Source: Symsagittifera roscoffensis
Taxonomy: Eukaryota > Xenacoelomorpha > Acoela > Convolutidae
NCBI RefSeq assembly: GCF_963678635.1
Contig: NC_087069.1
Span: forward strand, 2,680,166-2,740,165
Length of the DNA stretch: 60,000 nucleotides
Reading direction: 5' to 3'
Positions 51,619 to 60,000 of this stretch are shown here, one piece after another. The notes beneath the pieces are model-generated. The model ran no database searches. It was not told the origin of the DNA and was given only the letters and a program-made list of their open reading frames with translations. Made by a program: the position numbers and the translations under genes. Each line of letters starts with the position of its first letter. Positions within the stretch are counted from its first letter, which is position 1.

Positions 51619-52034
51619 CAATTCATCCAGGTTGAAATTATAAATTCTGTTCTTCAGGTTCGATTTGATTTGATTCGAAGTTTTGACTCAAGTGAGCAAT
51701 TAAATAATCAATCAGAATCTAGAAAAGAGTTCACGAAAATCACACTTGTCAGTTTCACCTTAACTTCTCGTTAAAATTTATTTAAAAACAGTCAGATAAA
51801 AAAATTTTGTCCTAAAATTTATTAAAATCAATCGGTCTCTAAAATTTTGAAATTCGACCTAAGATTGGACAGTCCAAACTTTGGATCTATTCCTAAGATA
51901 GCCATTCAGTTATTCATGGTCACTTACCCTTCTTACCCAAGATCTTAATAATATAACACATAACATAACATAACACACCTATCACACATGTCACACAACT
52001 TAGTCTTTTAGCCTAACATCCTCTCGCACGTCTC
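51619..52034 (-). other. AC-rich spacer, copy B
   Basis: About 415 non-coding bases with ATAACACATAACATAACATA near 51954, as in Element 1. It is duplicated at 53863-54278. Confidence 0.6.
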
Positions 52035-52293
52035 TCAGCCTATACTTAAGTAATATCTCTTATGTAGATATACTTGTATATTAGTATCAGAGAATATTAC
52101 GTGTACAAGCGCGTACAATTCCCGAGGGTACAATCGTCCTCTAATCGGATCATACACTGGAAGCGAGAGCTCCTTCACGTCCATTTCCACGAGGAAGTCT
52201 CTCAACCTCGTCAAGGACAAGACTAGGTTCTCTGGGTCCACGTGCTGCTTCTCCGTCGCCCTCGTCACCAAGAAGCATAAGTATTTTCCCGGT
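52035..52293 (-). pseudogene. Truncated macrodomain (C-terminal part), made by the tandem duplication
   Basis: It carries GKYLCFLVTRA... to VYLHKRYYLSIG only. The duplication joint replaces the first half of the domain by a cut SGNH frame, so it has no function as a macrodomain. The reading frame of SGNH copy A runs across the joint in a different frame and ends at 52150. Confidence 0.85.
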
Positions 52294-53862
52294 GTTTGGA
52301 GATATTGTCCATCCGATATTTTCCCTCAAGATGTTATTCCACCTGACCACTCCTCCGTTGTGCCTTCTCCATGTTGCTGTCAAGCTCCTTGTATTCATTG
52401 GCACAGTGCAAACGATCAGTACCGCGCAGTTGAATTTCTGCCAGAGGGTAGTAAGCAAGCACACCATCATTGATTCCCATAGTGCTTCCTGCTCATCCGA
52501 ACCCCTCGAGATGTCATTCGTTCCAACCAGGATCATCACATTGGAGATCATCCCTGGATTCATTAGTACCACCATCCGATATAACTGGGCTACCGTCGCG
52601 CCTCCGAAGGCAATCACCGTGGAGACCCAAGAGGTCCTCAAATTCGAGAGTACTCTGACTAAGCTCTCTCCCAGTATCAGATGTGATGTCCCCGGTGGCG
52701 GTTGCTGCAGGTTTACTGCCGGGTTCCAAGTCGCTCGATTGAAGCAAGCTCTCGAATCTGTCTCCGGGACTCCCGTGAAGTTATATCTCAACTGATTAAT
52801 CTTTTGTACGTCTATTACTCGAGACACTTTCTTCGCTGGCATATTCCGTATTTTTCTCTCTGGGGCCTTAGAGCTCCCCATTGGTGGCATTGTGTCGCTA
52901 ACTCCCTCTCTGGTCATTACGCTTCGGGAGAGCCGTACTCTACCCGCACTGTCGATTGTTCCATAGGGTTCAGTCACCCCGGAACCTTGTGCATTCTTGT
53001 TGGCGACTAGTCGTCCAGCTGTCTCTATCAGCCTCTTCACCGTTTGTTCCACGACTGGGTCACCCAAGGTGTCACTAGGGTCCGGGATTGTCACTCGACC
53101 TGTTGCTGTCGGGAGTCGTGTCTCCGTTGTCTGGCTCATTTCTCGAGGCGTCAAGAGCTCCATCGGGGACTGCCCACGAGGAATACTCCTTGCAGGTATC
53201 ACCTTCTCCACGGCCGTTGTCAACGCCATCCGCTCTTTGTAATCCCGCCTCAAGCGCTCAATCTCTTTGCTCTGCTTTTTGCTGCAGTCCTCGAACAATC
53301 TCTTCCGCATGTCCCTATCTTCCTCCGTACTGAGCATGGTCTTAGTGATCTCGTCCAGCTCCCTTTTCGTCCTTTCCAATTCGTCCTTAATCCCATCCAG
53401 ATCTTGCATGGTTTGGTTCGTCTGTACCTTTTGTTCTACTTTCGCCCTGTTTGGTGGCACAGCTGCTCTCAGTGGTGAACTAGACGATGCAGCCTCGCTG
53501 TTGATCTCCTGATGCATTCTCGTCAGCCCAGGTTTGGGTTTGGAGGGCATAGGCATTTCACCTGGTTGGTAAGTCCTAGAACTTCCCAATCCAGGCTAAT
53601 TCGCCAAGTCACTCCCTGAGAGAGCACTGTTTCTCCACCTCATCACTCTCATGTTCGGGCGGTCTAGTACTCCCCTCTCTCCGTATGCTGCCATCAATAG
53701 GACTTGCGTGGGGCGGTCCCCACGGTTGTCATGTCCCAAGATGTTTATCAAGTCGGTCAGCAACATGACTACCTCTGGGTCCACCAGAGCGAAGTCTCGA
53801 TCCATTAGCCGACGATAGATCGCATCTATCATCGGTCCCACATATGCCTCTGCCAGTTCCAT
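52294..53862 (-). pseudogene. Accessory N-terminus with coiled coil and SGNH domain, copy A (cut)
   Basis: Same protein as copy B, but with TAG at 53598-53596 (GAG in copy B) after about 88 residues. From there the frame is open through the coiled coil and the SGNH blocks GESLVRVL, AFGGATVAQL and ILVGTNDISRG, to RRHNGGVVRWNNILR at the joint. The Asp-His block is lost. ATG at 53862. Confidence 0.8.
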
Positions 53863-54537
53863 CAATTCATCCAGGTTGAAATTATAAATTCTGTTCTTCA
53901 GGTTCGATTTGATTTGATTCGAAGTTTTGACTCAAGTGAGCAATTAAATAATCAATCAGAATCTAGAAAAGAGTTCACGAAAATCACACTTGTCAGTTTC
54001 ACCTTAACTTCTCGTTAAAATTTATTTAAAAACAGTCAGATAAAAAAATTTTGTCCTAAAATTTATTAAAATCAATCGGTCTCTAAAATTTTGAAATTCG
54101 ACCTAAGATTGGACAGTCCAAACTTTGGATCTATTCCTAAGATAGCCATTCAGTTATTCATGGTCACTAACCCTTCTTACCCAAGATCTTAATAATATAA
54201 CACATAACATAACATAACACACCTATCACACATGTCACACAACTTAGTCTTTTAGCCTAACATCCTCTCGCACGTCTCTCAGCCTATACTTAAGTAATAT
54301 CTCTTATGTAGATATACTTGTATATTAGTATCAGAGAATATTACGTGTACAAGCGCGTACAATTCCCGAGGGTACAATCGTCCTCTAATCGGATCATACA
54401 CTGGAAGCGAGAGCTCCTTCACGTCCATTTCCACGAGGAAGTCTCTCAACCTCGTCAAGGACAAGACTAGGTTCTCTGGGTCCACGTGCTGCTTCTCCGT
54501 CGCCCTCGTCACCAAGAAGCATAAGTATTTTCCCGGT
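52325..54537. repeat. 2,244-bp tandem duplication, copy A
   Basis: Partner of 50081-52293, nearly identical. Because transcription runs leftward, copy A is upstream and adjoins the intact macrodomain start. Confidence 0.92.
53863..54278 (-). other. AC-rich spacer, copy A
   Basis: Same as 51619-52034. The block ATAACACATAACATAACATA lies near 54198, about 80 bases after the macrodomain stop, as in Element 1. Confidence 0.6.
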
Positions 54538-54794
54538 ATCTGTGACGCCGCCGGAGGTAAGACTGCTACGCCCCCTACTCTTGGTCTTTGCTTCCAAAGG
54601 AATTCCACGTTTTTGTACTCTCTCTTAAAACCTGCCGCTAACACTGTCCTAAAACTCATGTCTGCCGTGATTGCTATCGCACCTGTTCTATTTGTGAGTG
54701 TGAAATCACTGTCTGTTAGTATTATGCTACTTGAATATTCAATTGGTAGGTTAAAATTTGACTCAACTAGCCTCCCTATGTCAGGTTTCTTAGG
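54279..54794 (-). pseudogene. Macrodomain (OARD1/TARG1-like), Element 2
   Basis: Open from just after the TAA (54797-54795) that ends the integrase frame, and in the same frame as integrase, so in the ancestor it was the C-terminal domain of that protein. Blocks: SSSIILTDSDFTLT, GAIAITADMSFRTVLAAGFK, REYKNVEFLWKQRP, GKYLCFLVTRA, VKELSLPVYDPIRGRL, NIQVYLH. It is well conserved with Element 1 although the rest of Element 2 is decayed. The loop expected to hold the TARG1 catalytic Asp is changed here too (PIRG). Confidence 0.8.
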
Positions 54795-57324
54795 TTATTC
54801 GCCTGTTTCTGCTTCTAAATCTCCTGTCTCTCTTGCTATTCTTAAATTTTTTATTGTCAAGTTTTCAGTGTGAGTAAGTTCTACCCCCACTCCCCGGACA
54901 AAAATATCCATCGACGTCCCCGTCGCTCGCATACCGGCTATCAAATCAAGATTGGAAGCCGGAATGAGTAGTCGCCCTTCCTGGGCAGCCCAGGAAGGAT
55001 CATCTCGTTCGGTTTTCATGTATTTTATGCTTTCACGATCTACATCTTGAATCGTGACGCTGCTCTCCTTTGGGTCCGACGTCATTTTGTTCAGCCATTC
55101 TAAGACACGCAGATTCGTCAAGTCTTGTTCATATGACTGCTGTTGCTCGTCGTCGAATTCTACCTCGGGTTTCGACCAGTCGTCGACCCACTCATCGTCG
55201 TGATCATCGACTTTGTCAATGTCCTGTGGCACAGTTATTTTTTCTAGACCCACTACTTCTTCCACTATCTTTTTCAGATCTATCCTATCCACTACAAAGT
55301 CGTCGCCGTAAGGGTTATATTTCTTTCTTGGTCTTGTCCCGGCGTTCTGTCGAGTCTGTACCGTAAGCGGAAGATCTTGTTCCACATTTTTGGGAACCTC
55401 CATCTGTTCGGGATCCTACCGATCCTCCTCTACGTAGGGTAAGGTTTCATCGTCCGCTTCGATCACCTCGTTTGGATCCATGTCCAGCGGTGTATTCGTT
55501 CCTTCCTCCACGACTTCGTTTCCATCGTTCTTCTCCCTCGTGCCCTTCTCGTTCACCTCACAAGCAGGATCCAACTCTAGATAATCCCCTTCTTCTATGT
55601 CTGCGGGTATACACCAGTCTTCTGTCGATGGATTGTGTGGCTTAATGTTTTCGTAGTGGGCGGCTCGGCCAGTACTCCGTCTATAAAAGTGTCCCTCTTG
55701 GTGCACTTCCGTAATCATGAAGGGTCCCCTCCATTTTTTTAGGAGCTTTTTCGTTCCTTTCGGTGGTATAACGTTCTGAAACACCCATACGTAGTCTCCT
55801 ACTTAGTAAGCTTTTGCACCAGCTGCTTTCTTGTCGAGTTTTTTCCTCTGCCTTGCCTGTGCTTGCTGAGTATTTCGTCTACATAAATCGTTCAACTCCT
55901 GTTGACGTCTGATCACATCCCTCACGTAGACCTGTGGAGACGTTTTCCTTCCCTCATACTCTGGGTAGAAGAAGGTTAAGGGTAAAGACTTCTCGTGTCC
56001 AGTTAGCATCGTGTGTGGACTAACTCCAGTGGTGGAGTGTTGCGTGCTATTATAGGCTCCCATCACCTGTGGAAGGTATCTGTCCCAATCGGTCATGTAC
56101 CTGGAACATTATACTCTCGGCATCGACACTAACGTCCTATTCTGTCTTTCCACTGAGCCATTCGTCTGGGGGTGGTATGTCGTGGAGTGAGCCTGAGCAA
56201 CTTGTGAGCGTCTCATGAGCTCTTTCGTAAGCTCTCCTACGAAAGCTGTTCCAGCATCCGATTGAAACGTCATCGGACAACCATGTCTCGCTATCCACGT
56301 ATTGATCAGGTGGTCGCATGTCTCTTCCGCCGAGGCAGTTATGCAGGGAACGGCCTCTGCATACTTCGTAAAATGATCTATCATAACCAACACCTGATTA
56401 TAACCACTGTCTGTCATGCATATTTTTTGGTGATCTATCTGCACCACCTCGTAGAATTCAGACGACTCGATCGATTGTAAAGGAAATCGCAATTTTCTTG
56501 GATCCTTCACCTGTTGGCATGCCAGACATGCTGTTACCCACTTCTCGCATGCCTTTTTCCTTCCAGGCCAATCGAAGTGCTTCAGGATCCTCTGATATAC
56601 TTTGTTTATCCCCTGATGGCCCATCTGATCATGCGACCTGAATAATAGTTTTGTTTGATAGAGTTGCGGCACCACTTTTGCATTGTATTTGTACACGAAC
56701 TTGTCCTCTTCTCTTCCCTTGCAAGCCACGATCCCTTCGTTGTTCAGATATAACCTTCCTTTTTTCTGCATAAAGTACTGTCTCTCAGGTTGCTTGTCAT
56801 GCGATCATTTCTCTGCGCCCTTAGAAGATCCTAGAGTCTGTATCTCGCTTCAAGTACGTCTTCATGACCCTCATCTGACTATTCAGCTCATTGGGCTGGT
56901 GTGTGTCTCCTTCCATCTTAACGCACCAAATCATCGCCAGCGGCTGTGTTTCTTGCTTGAACGGCTGACGATCAGTCCTGACTACCTCTTTTTGTGGCAA
57001 AAGACTTATCGAACGTTTCGATACCGCTATTGTCTCCAAATCATCCGCTGCGTTGTCAAAGACCTTCTCACTTGGTATGAGGTAGCGATCACTATCAGGG
57101 TCCTGGTACATCTCTCTATCCAGATCCCTTGCACGAGTTTCCACTAGTAGTGTGTGGATCGCTGGTTCGGACAGTTCTGATCCCGAGCTCGAGTTCCTGT
57201 CTGAGTAGGTGTCAATTCCTGAATTTCGGGAGTTGTCATCTGTTGAAGAGGTCGTGATGGAGTCTGCACCCTCCTCCAGATCATGTCTGTGCCTTCTTCG
57301 CATCCATCTGAACTCCCCGGACAA
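54795..57324 (-). pseudogene. Integrase, Element 2, interrupted
   Basis: Five open pieces in order. 57324-56821: acidic N-terminus starting with SGEF. 56771-56109: zinc domain (HDQMGHQGINK, CLACQQ) and core (QIDHQK, SDAG, VERQNR, Asp-Glu distance 35). 56096-55803: YLPQVMGAYNSTQHSTTG. 55784-55416: GPY/F module (KLLKKWRGPFMITEV). 55403-54795: tail with KYNPYGDDFVVDRI and TSMDIFVRGVGV. Breaks include TAA or TAG at 56108, 55803 and 55416. Catalytic residues remain. Confidence 0.9.
54889..54930 (-). promoter_or_regulatory. Internal PPT signal, Element 2
   Basis: TGTCCGGGGAGT (sense) at 54889-54900, 10 bases, then a hairpin TCGACG/CGTCGC with loop GGGA (54911-54926, five paired bases), then GCGA. 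Same place in the integrase tail as in Element 1. Confidence 0.65.
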
Positions 57325-57965
57325 AACTTTGTTCCCAGGTCCTGTTTTTCATCAGGAACTTCTTCATCTATCTCAAACTCCCTGGAAAAACTTCCTTGTC
57401 CCGAGTGTTGTTCTTGTACTCGCTGTTTCTTCTCATTGTTCGTCTCCCCGGACAAACAATCTTGCGCCAGGTTTCGTTCTACCTTCGCCCCTTCTTTCTC
57501 CTGGTCCACAAAGTTAACGGTTTTCCTTCGCGTATTGCTCCCCTGTTCTTTCCGTCCGTACGAAGTACTGGTTAAAACCTCATGTGGTATTGAGGATTTT
57601 AGTTGCTGAACTATTGTCCTACAATCCCTCTCGTTCTCTTCGTGTTGTCGTCTGGACGGCATGATCTTCACCTTCTCCCTGACTGTTAGTGATTTCACTG
57701 CTGCTGTCCACTCAGGGTCGTCTCTGGTCACTTCTCTTTCTAACAATCCACCCAGCATCCGAATCACTTGCGGTGTGACCTGCACCGTTTTGTCCAGTAA
57801 TGAGAGGCTGTTTATGTTCATGCGAGAGAGTTCCTGCTGGACCAGGTTTGAGCGCAGCAACAAATCCAAGGGCACCGGGTCCCTTTTGGATAGGATTTTT
57901 ATCTCAGCTGCTTTCTCGACAGGTAACTCAGGATGCCATGGAATTGGATACCCAGACTTATCCAA
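57144..57965 (-). pseudogene. Linker C-terminal to RNase H, Element 2
   Basis: 273 codons from MDKSGYPIPWHPELPVEKAA, homologous to the last 300 residues of the Element 1 Gag-RT frame (PLDLLLRSNLVQQELSRMNI). It overlaps the integrase frame for 181 bases at the same -1 relation as in Element 1. Its upstream boundary is a Met in the continuing frame, not a true start. Confidence 0.75.
57312..57454 (-). repeat. TGTCCGGGGAG motifs at the RT/IN overlap, Element 2
   Basis: Exact 11-mers at 57312-57323 and 57443-57454 (plus strand CTCCCCGGACA), and a degenerate one near 57377 (CTCCCTGGAAA). This is the place of the four-copy cluster in Element 1. Confidence 0.75.
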
Positions 57966-60000
57966 CCATCTCGTTAAGGGAAGCGCTTCATAAGTTTTTT
58001 TGTCCAGAAACGAGAATCCCTCCTTTACTTCTGCTTGATTGGCTTGCTTCTATTCCAATCTTTCATAGAACTCAGTTTTTTTACTGAGGCTGTCAGCATT
58101 CTGGTGTTTATCACGCATCCCGTGCTCGATTATCATGTGGTAGCCATCCAATCTTACTATCTATCTACCAATACAACTCTGATCCATCGAGTAGGTCTTC
58201 AACCAGGATAACGCTCTGTTGTCTACGCGTAACTTAAAGGGAGCGCTCCCCAAGTATGCGCGGTATTTTTCCACAAATGTGCTTACTGCAAACAGTTCTG
58301 CTTTTGGTGCACCATGTTTCATCTCAGTGTCACTCAAGACCTCGCTGCCGTATGGAATGGGACGGAGAACCGTTCCTCCATTCTATTCTTGCTCCTGATG
58401 CAAAATTCATGAGATGGCTACTACCGATGCGTCTGTGTCAAGAACATACATGCCCTTTTCAGTAGGCATGCCTAGCACTGGCGCTTCGCACAGTTCCCGC
58501 TTTATGTTCTCGAAGGCAACTTGTGCTTCATCGTTCCATTCGAACTTTTTCCCTTTGTTGCGCATCAGCTTCTGCATCGGATAGACCTTGTCCGCATATC
58601 CTTTTATGGTAGTATCCTTTCCCGGTAGTAGTTGGCAAACCCTAGGAAGCTCAGGAGCTGTGTGTCCGTTCTGGGAGCCTTCCATGTCAACACTGCTTCT
58701 ACTGCTTCCGGGTCCGGCCTCACACCATGCCTGTCCACCATTCTTCCCAGGTACTTGATCGAATCCCTAAGGATTTCATATTTCGATGGTTTGAACTTCA
58801 AGCCTGCTCTTTTCATGCATCCAAAGACCTCATCGAGCCGATCAATGTGGTCTTCCAGGGTTGGTGTCGCTATGACCACGTCGTCCACGTAACACATCAT
58901 AAGATTCCCGTACTTCTTGGTCACTCTGGTCAAAGCCTGAGCCATCAGTCTTTGAAAAGTGGCCGTTGCGTTGCACAAGCCGAAGGGCATCCTCTTCCAC
59001 TGGTACAACCCCAACTCACACGCGAATCCGGTATTTTTTCTATCCTTCTTCCGCAGCGGGACCTGCCAGAAGGCAGAACCCAAGTCCAATGTGGTGAAGT
59101 ACTTGGCATCACGAAGTTTAGAGAGGCTCTTGTCTATTCTCGATATCGGGTACGCATCTTTTATAGTTACCGCGTTCAAGTAGCGAAAGTCGCAACAAAA
59201 CCTAAGCTGCCCCCTTTCTTTTTCCCTATTACTACCCCGCAAGCCCATGGCGATTTTGAGGGTTCTCTCATGTCGTATTCGAGCAATATTTCTATTTCCG
59301 CTCGGCTTGCTTCCGATTTATGTGGCGGCATTCAACTTGCGCCTTCCATATGGGTAACTGCGCCCTCCTCAAGTTCGATTTCGTGTTCGACGAAATTACA
59401 GCAACCGATATCCGCCTTATGTCTTGAAAAAACATCAGAGTTTCGATTTAAAACTTCCCGCAATTTTTCGAAATCTCCCTCACCTATTTTCCCTTTTAAA
59501 TGTTCGATCTCTGGCAAAACCGGTTTGTCAGAGTCTAGTTCATATGACGAGGGGCGTTCCGGAAAATTCGAGCAGCTCGATAAGCCGTCGTCCGTTTCGG
59601 ATTTCATTGAAAACAATTTATGAATAGATTTTAATTCATTAATCCTCTTTAAAATTTTATCTTTATTGGCATGATAAGGACAGTCTTTCACACTATGTTT
59701 CTTCAAGATTTGTGTCTCCTCATAGTCGGTCCTCATCGGCAAAGCGTAACTAAGCTTCTTTCCTAGCTAAATTGAACCGTGGTGTCCAGTGTGTTCAATA
59801 ACACACTGACACACAGTCCATTTCGCGTTACCGAGAAGCTCCGGCCTAAAATCACCGAACTCTGACTATTTGGATTTGGTAATAAACAAACCTGTTTACA
59901 ATCGCTTAACGAATTTAAATTTCTCATTTAAAAAATTGCCACCACAGCCTGTCCTGGCTGTAGTTTCACTTTTCTATCTAAGAAAATTGGTACCTTGTTT
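57966..60000 (-). pseudogene. Protease end, RT and RNase H of Element 2, interrupted
   Basis: From the right: the region after protease (KVPIFLDRKVKLQPGQAVVA, LGRSFSVTRNGLCVSVLLNT), with a TAA at 59930-59928; 59742-59332 linker (SSCSNFPERP, VFSRHKADIGCC); 59248-58604 RT (FCCDFRYLNAV, LDLGSAFWQVPL, MPFGLCNATATFQ, MCYVDDVVIATP, FLGFANYYRE); frame change; 58685-58407 (KGYADKVYPMQKLMRNKGKK, VLDTDASVVAIS); then RNase H with several stops (near 58384, 58160, 58050), still showing LRVDNRALSWL and NADSLS. Gag is outside the window. Confidence 0.9.

Larger units (their letters stand above)
50081..52293. repeat. 2,244-bp tandem duplication, copy B
   Basis: Every base from 50081 has its partner 2,244 bases further on. 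The unit covers most of the SGNH domain, coiled coil, N-terminus, spacer and the macrodomain C-terminus. Between the copies is a 31-base filler (52294-52324) that matches neither edge. Confidence 0.92.
41001..60000 (-). mobile_element. Element 2: decayed giant Gypsy element, 3' 19 kb
   Basis: Homologous in order to Element 1: 3' LTR, PPT signal, accessory module, spacer, macrodomain, internal PPT signal, integrase, RNase H, RT. It has a 6-kb longer accessory region, a 2.24-kb tandem duplication, and stops or frameshifts in nearly every domain. Gag and the 5' LTR are beyond 60000. Adding the missing part as in Element 1 gives about 27 kb. Confidence 0.92.

Noticed and set aside
49175-51621. 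Reading the segments of Element 2 as an operon-like series of separate genes
   Set aside because: Most segments have no ATG and are linked in frame across single stops, so one interrupted protein is the better reading.
1-60000. CRISPR arrays, rRNA, tRNA genes and bacterial features
   Set aside because: None was found; the repeats present are transposon ends, LTRs and tandem duplications.

Overview
The window is eukaryotic nuclear DNA from an animal, most likely an invertebrate. It holds three exons, with GT-AG introns, of a TRIP12-type HECT ubiquitin ligase gene (minus strand, 1.5-5.2 kb). The rest is AT-rich non-coding DNA packed with transposable elements. Nothing in the sequence fixes the phylum. 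There are no bacterial operons, rRNA, tRNA or CRISPR arrays that I can see.

Layout. 1-5.2 kb: TRIP12 exons and introns. 5.2-15.6 kb: a graveyard of decayed non-LTR elements (a CR1-like element with PHD/coiled-coil ORF1 and endonuclease, an RT fragment, pieces of an RLE-type element) and several MITEs, one with a clean 8-bp hAT-type target duplication. 15,621-34,081: Element 1, a complete 18.46-kb Ty3/Gypsy retrotransposon on the minus strand, with 879-bp LTRs differing at 6 positions. 34.4-39.5 kb: a plus-strand non-LTR element (SGNH-like, RT, CCHC, restriction-like endonuclease) with a 1.77-kb internal tandem duplication. 39,527-41,000: 5' LTR, PBS and leader start of a third member of the giant LTR family, on the plus strand. 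41,001-60,000: Element 2, a decayed relative of Element 1 on the minus strand; its 3' LTR, accessory region, integrase and RT are inside the window, its gag and 5' LTR outside. By comparison with Element 1 it would be about 27 kb long.

The unusual system is the giant Gypsy family. Besides Gag, protease, RT, RNase H and a GPY/F integrase it carries (1) a macrodomain resembling OARD1/TARG1 at the C-terminal end of the integrase reading frame, (2) after a conserved AC-rich spacer, a second large accessory coding region, which is not an envelope gene; in Element 2 it includes a coiled coil, an SGNH-hydrolase domain and about 6 kb of unrecognised protein, and in both elements it ends in the same conserved Cys-containing module, and (3) repeated cis-acting signals. 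The 11-mer TGTCCGGGGAG (sense strand) lies at the polypurine-tract position beside the 3' LTR and again at the integrase/macrodomain junction. In all four of these places it follows a small hairpin whose stem covaries around a constant GGGA loop. The same 11-mer is clustered at the RT/integrase frame overlap. Because it is read in two different frames and also occurs in non-coding DNA, it is conserved as nucleic acid; multiple plus-strand priming sites are the leading explanation. The 3.1-kb leader of Element 1 holds 20 copies of GGAGGGT (both orientations) and a duplicated stem-loop.
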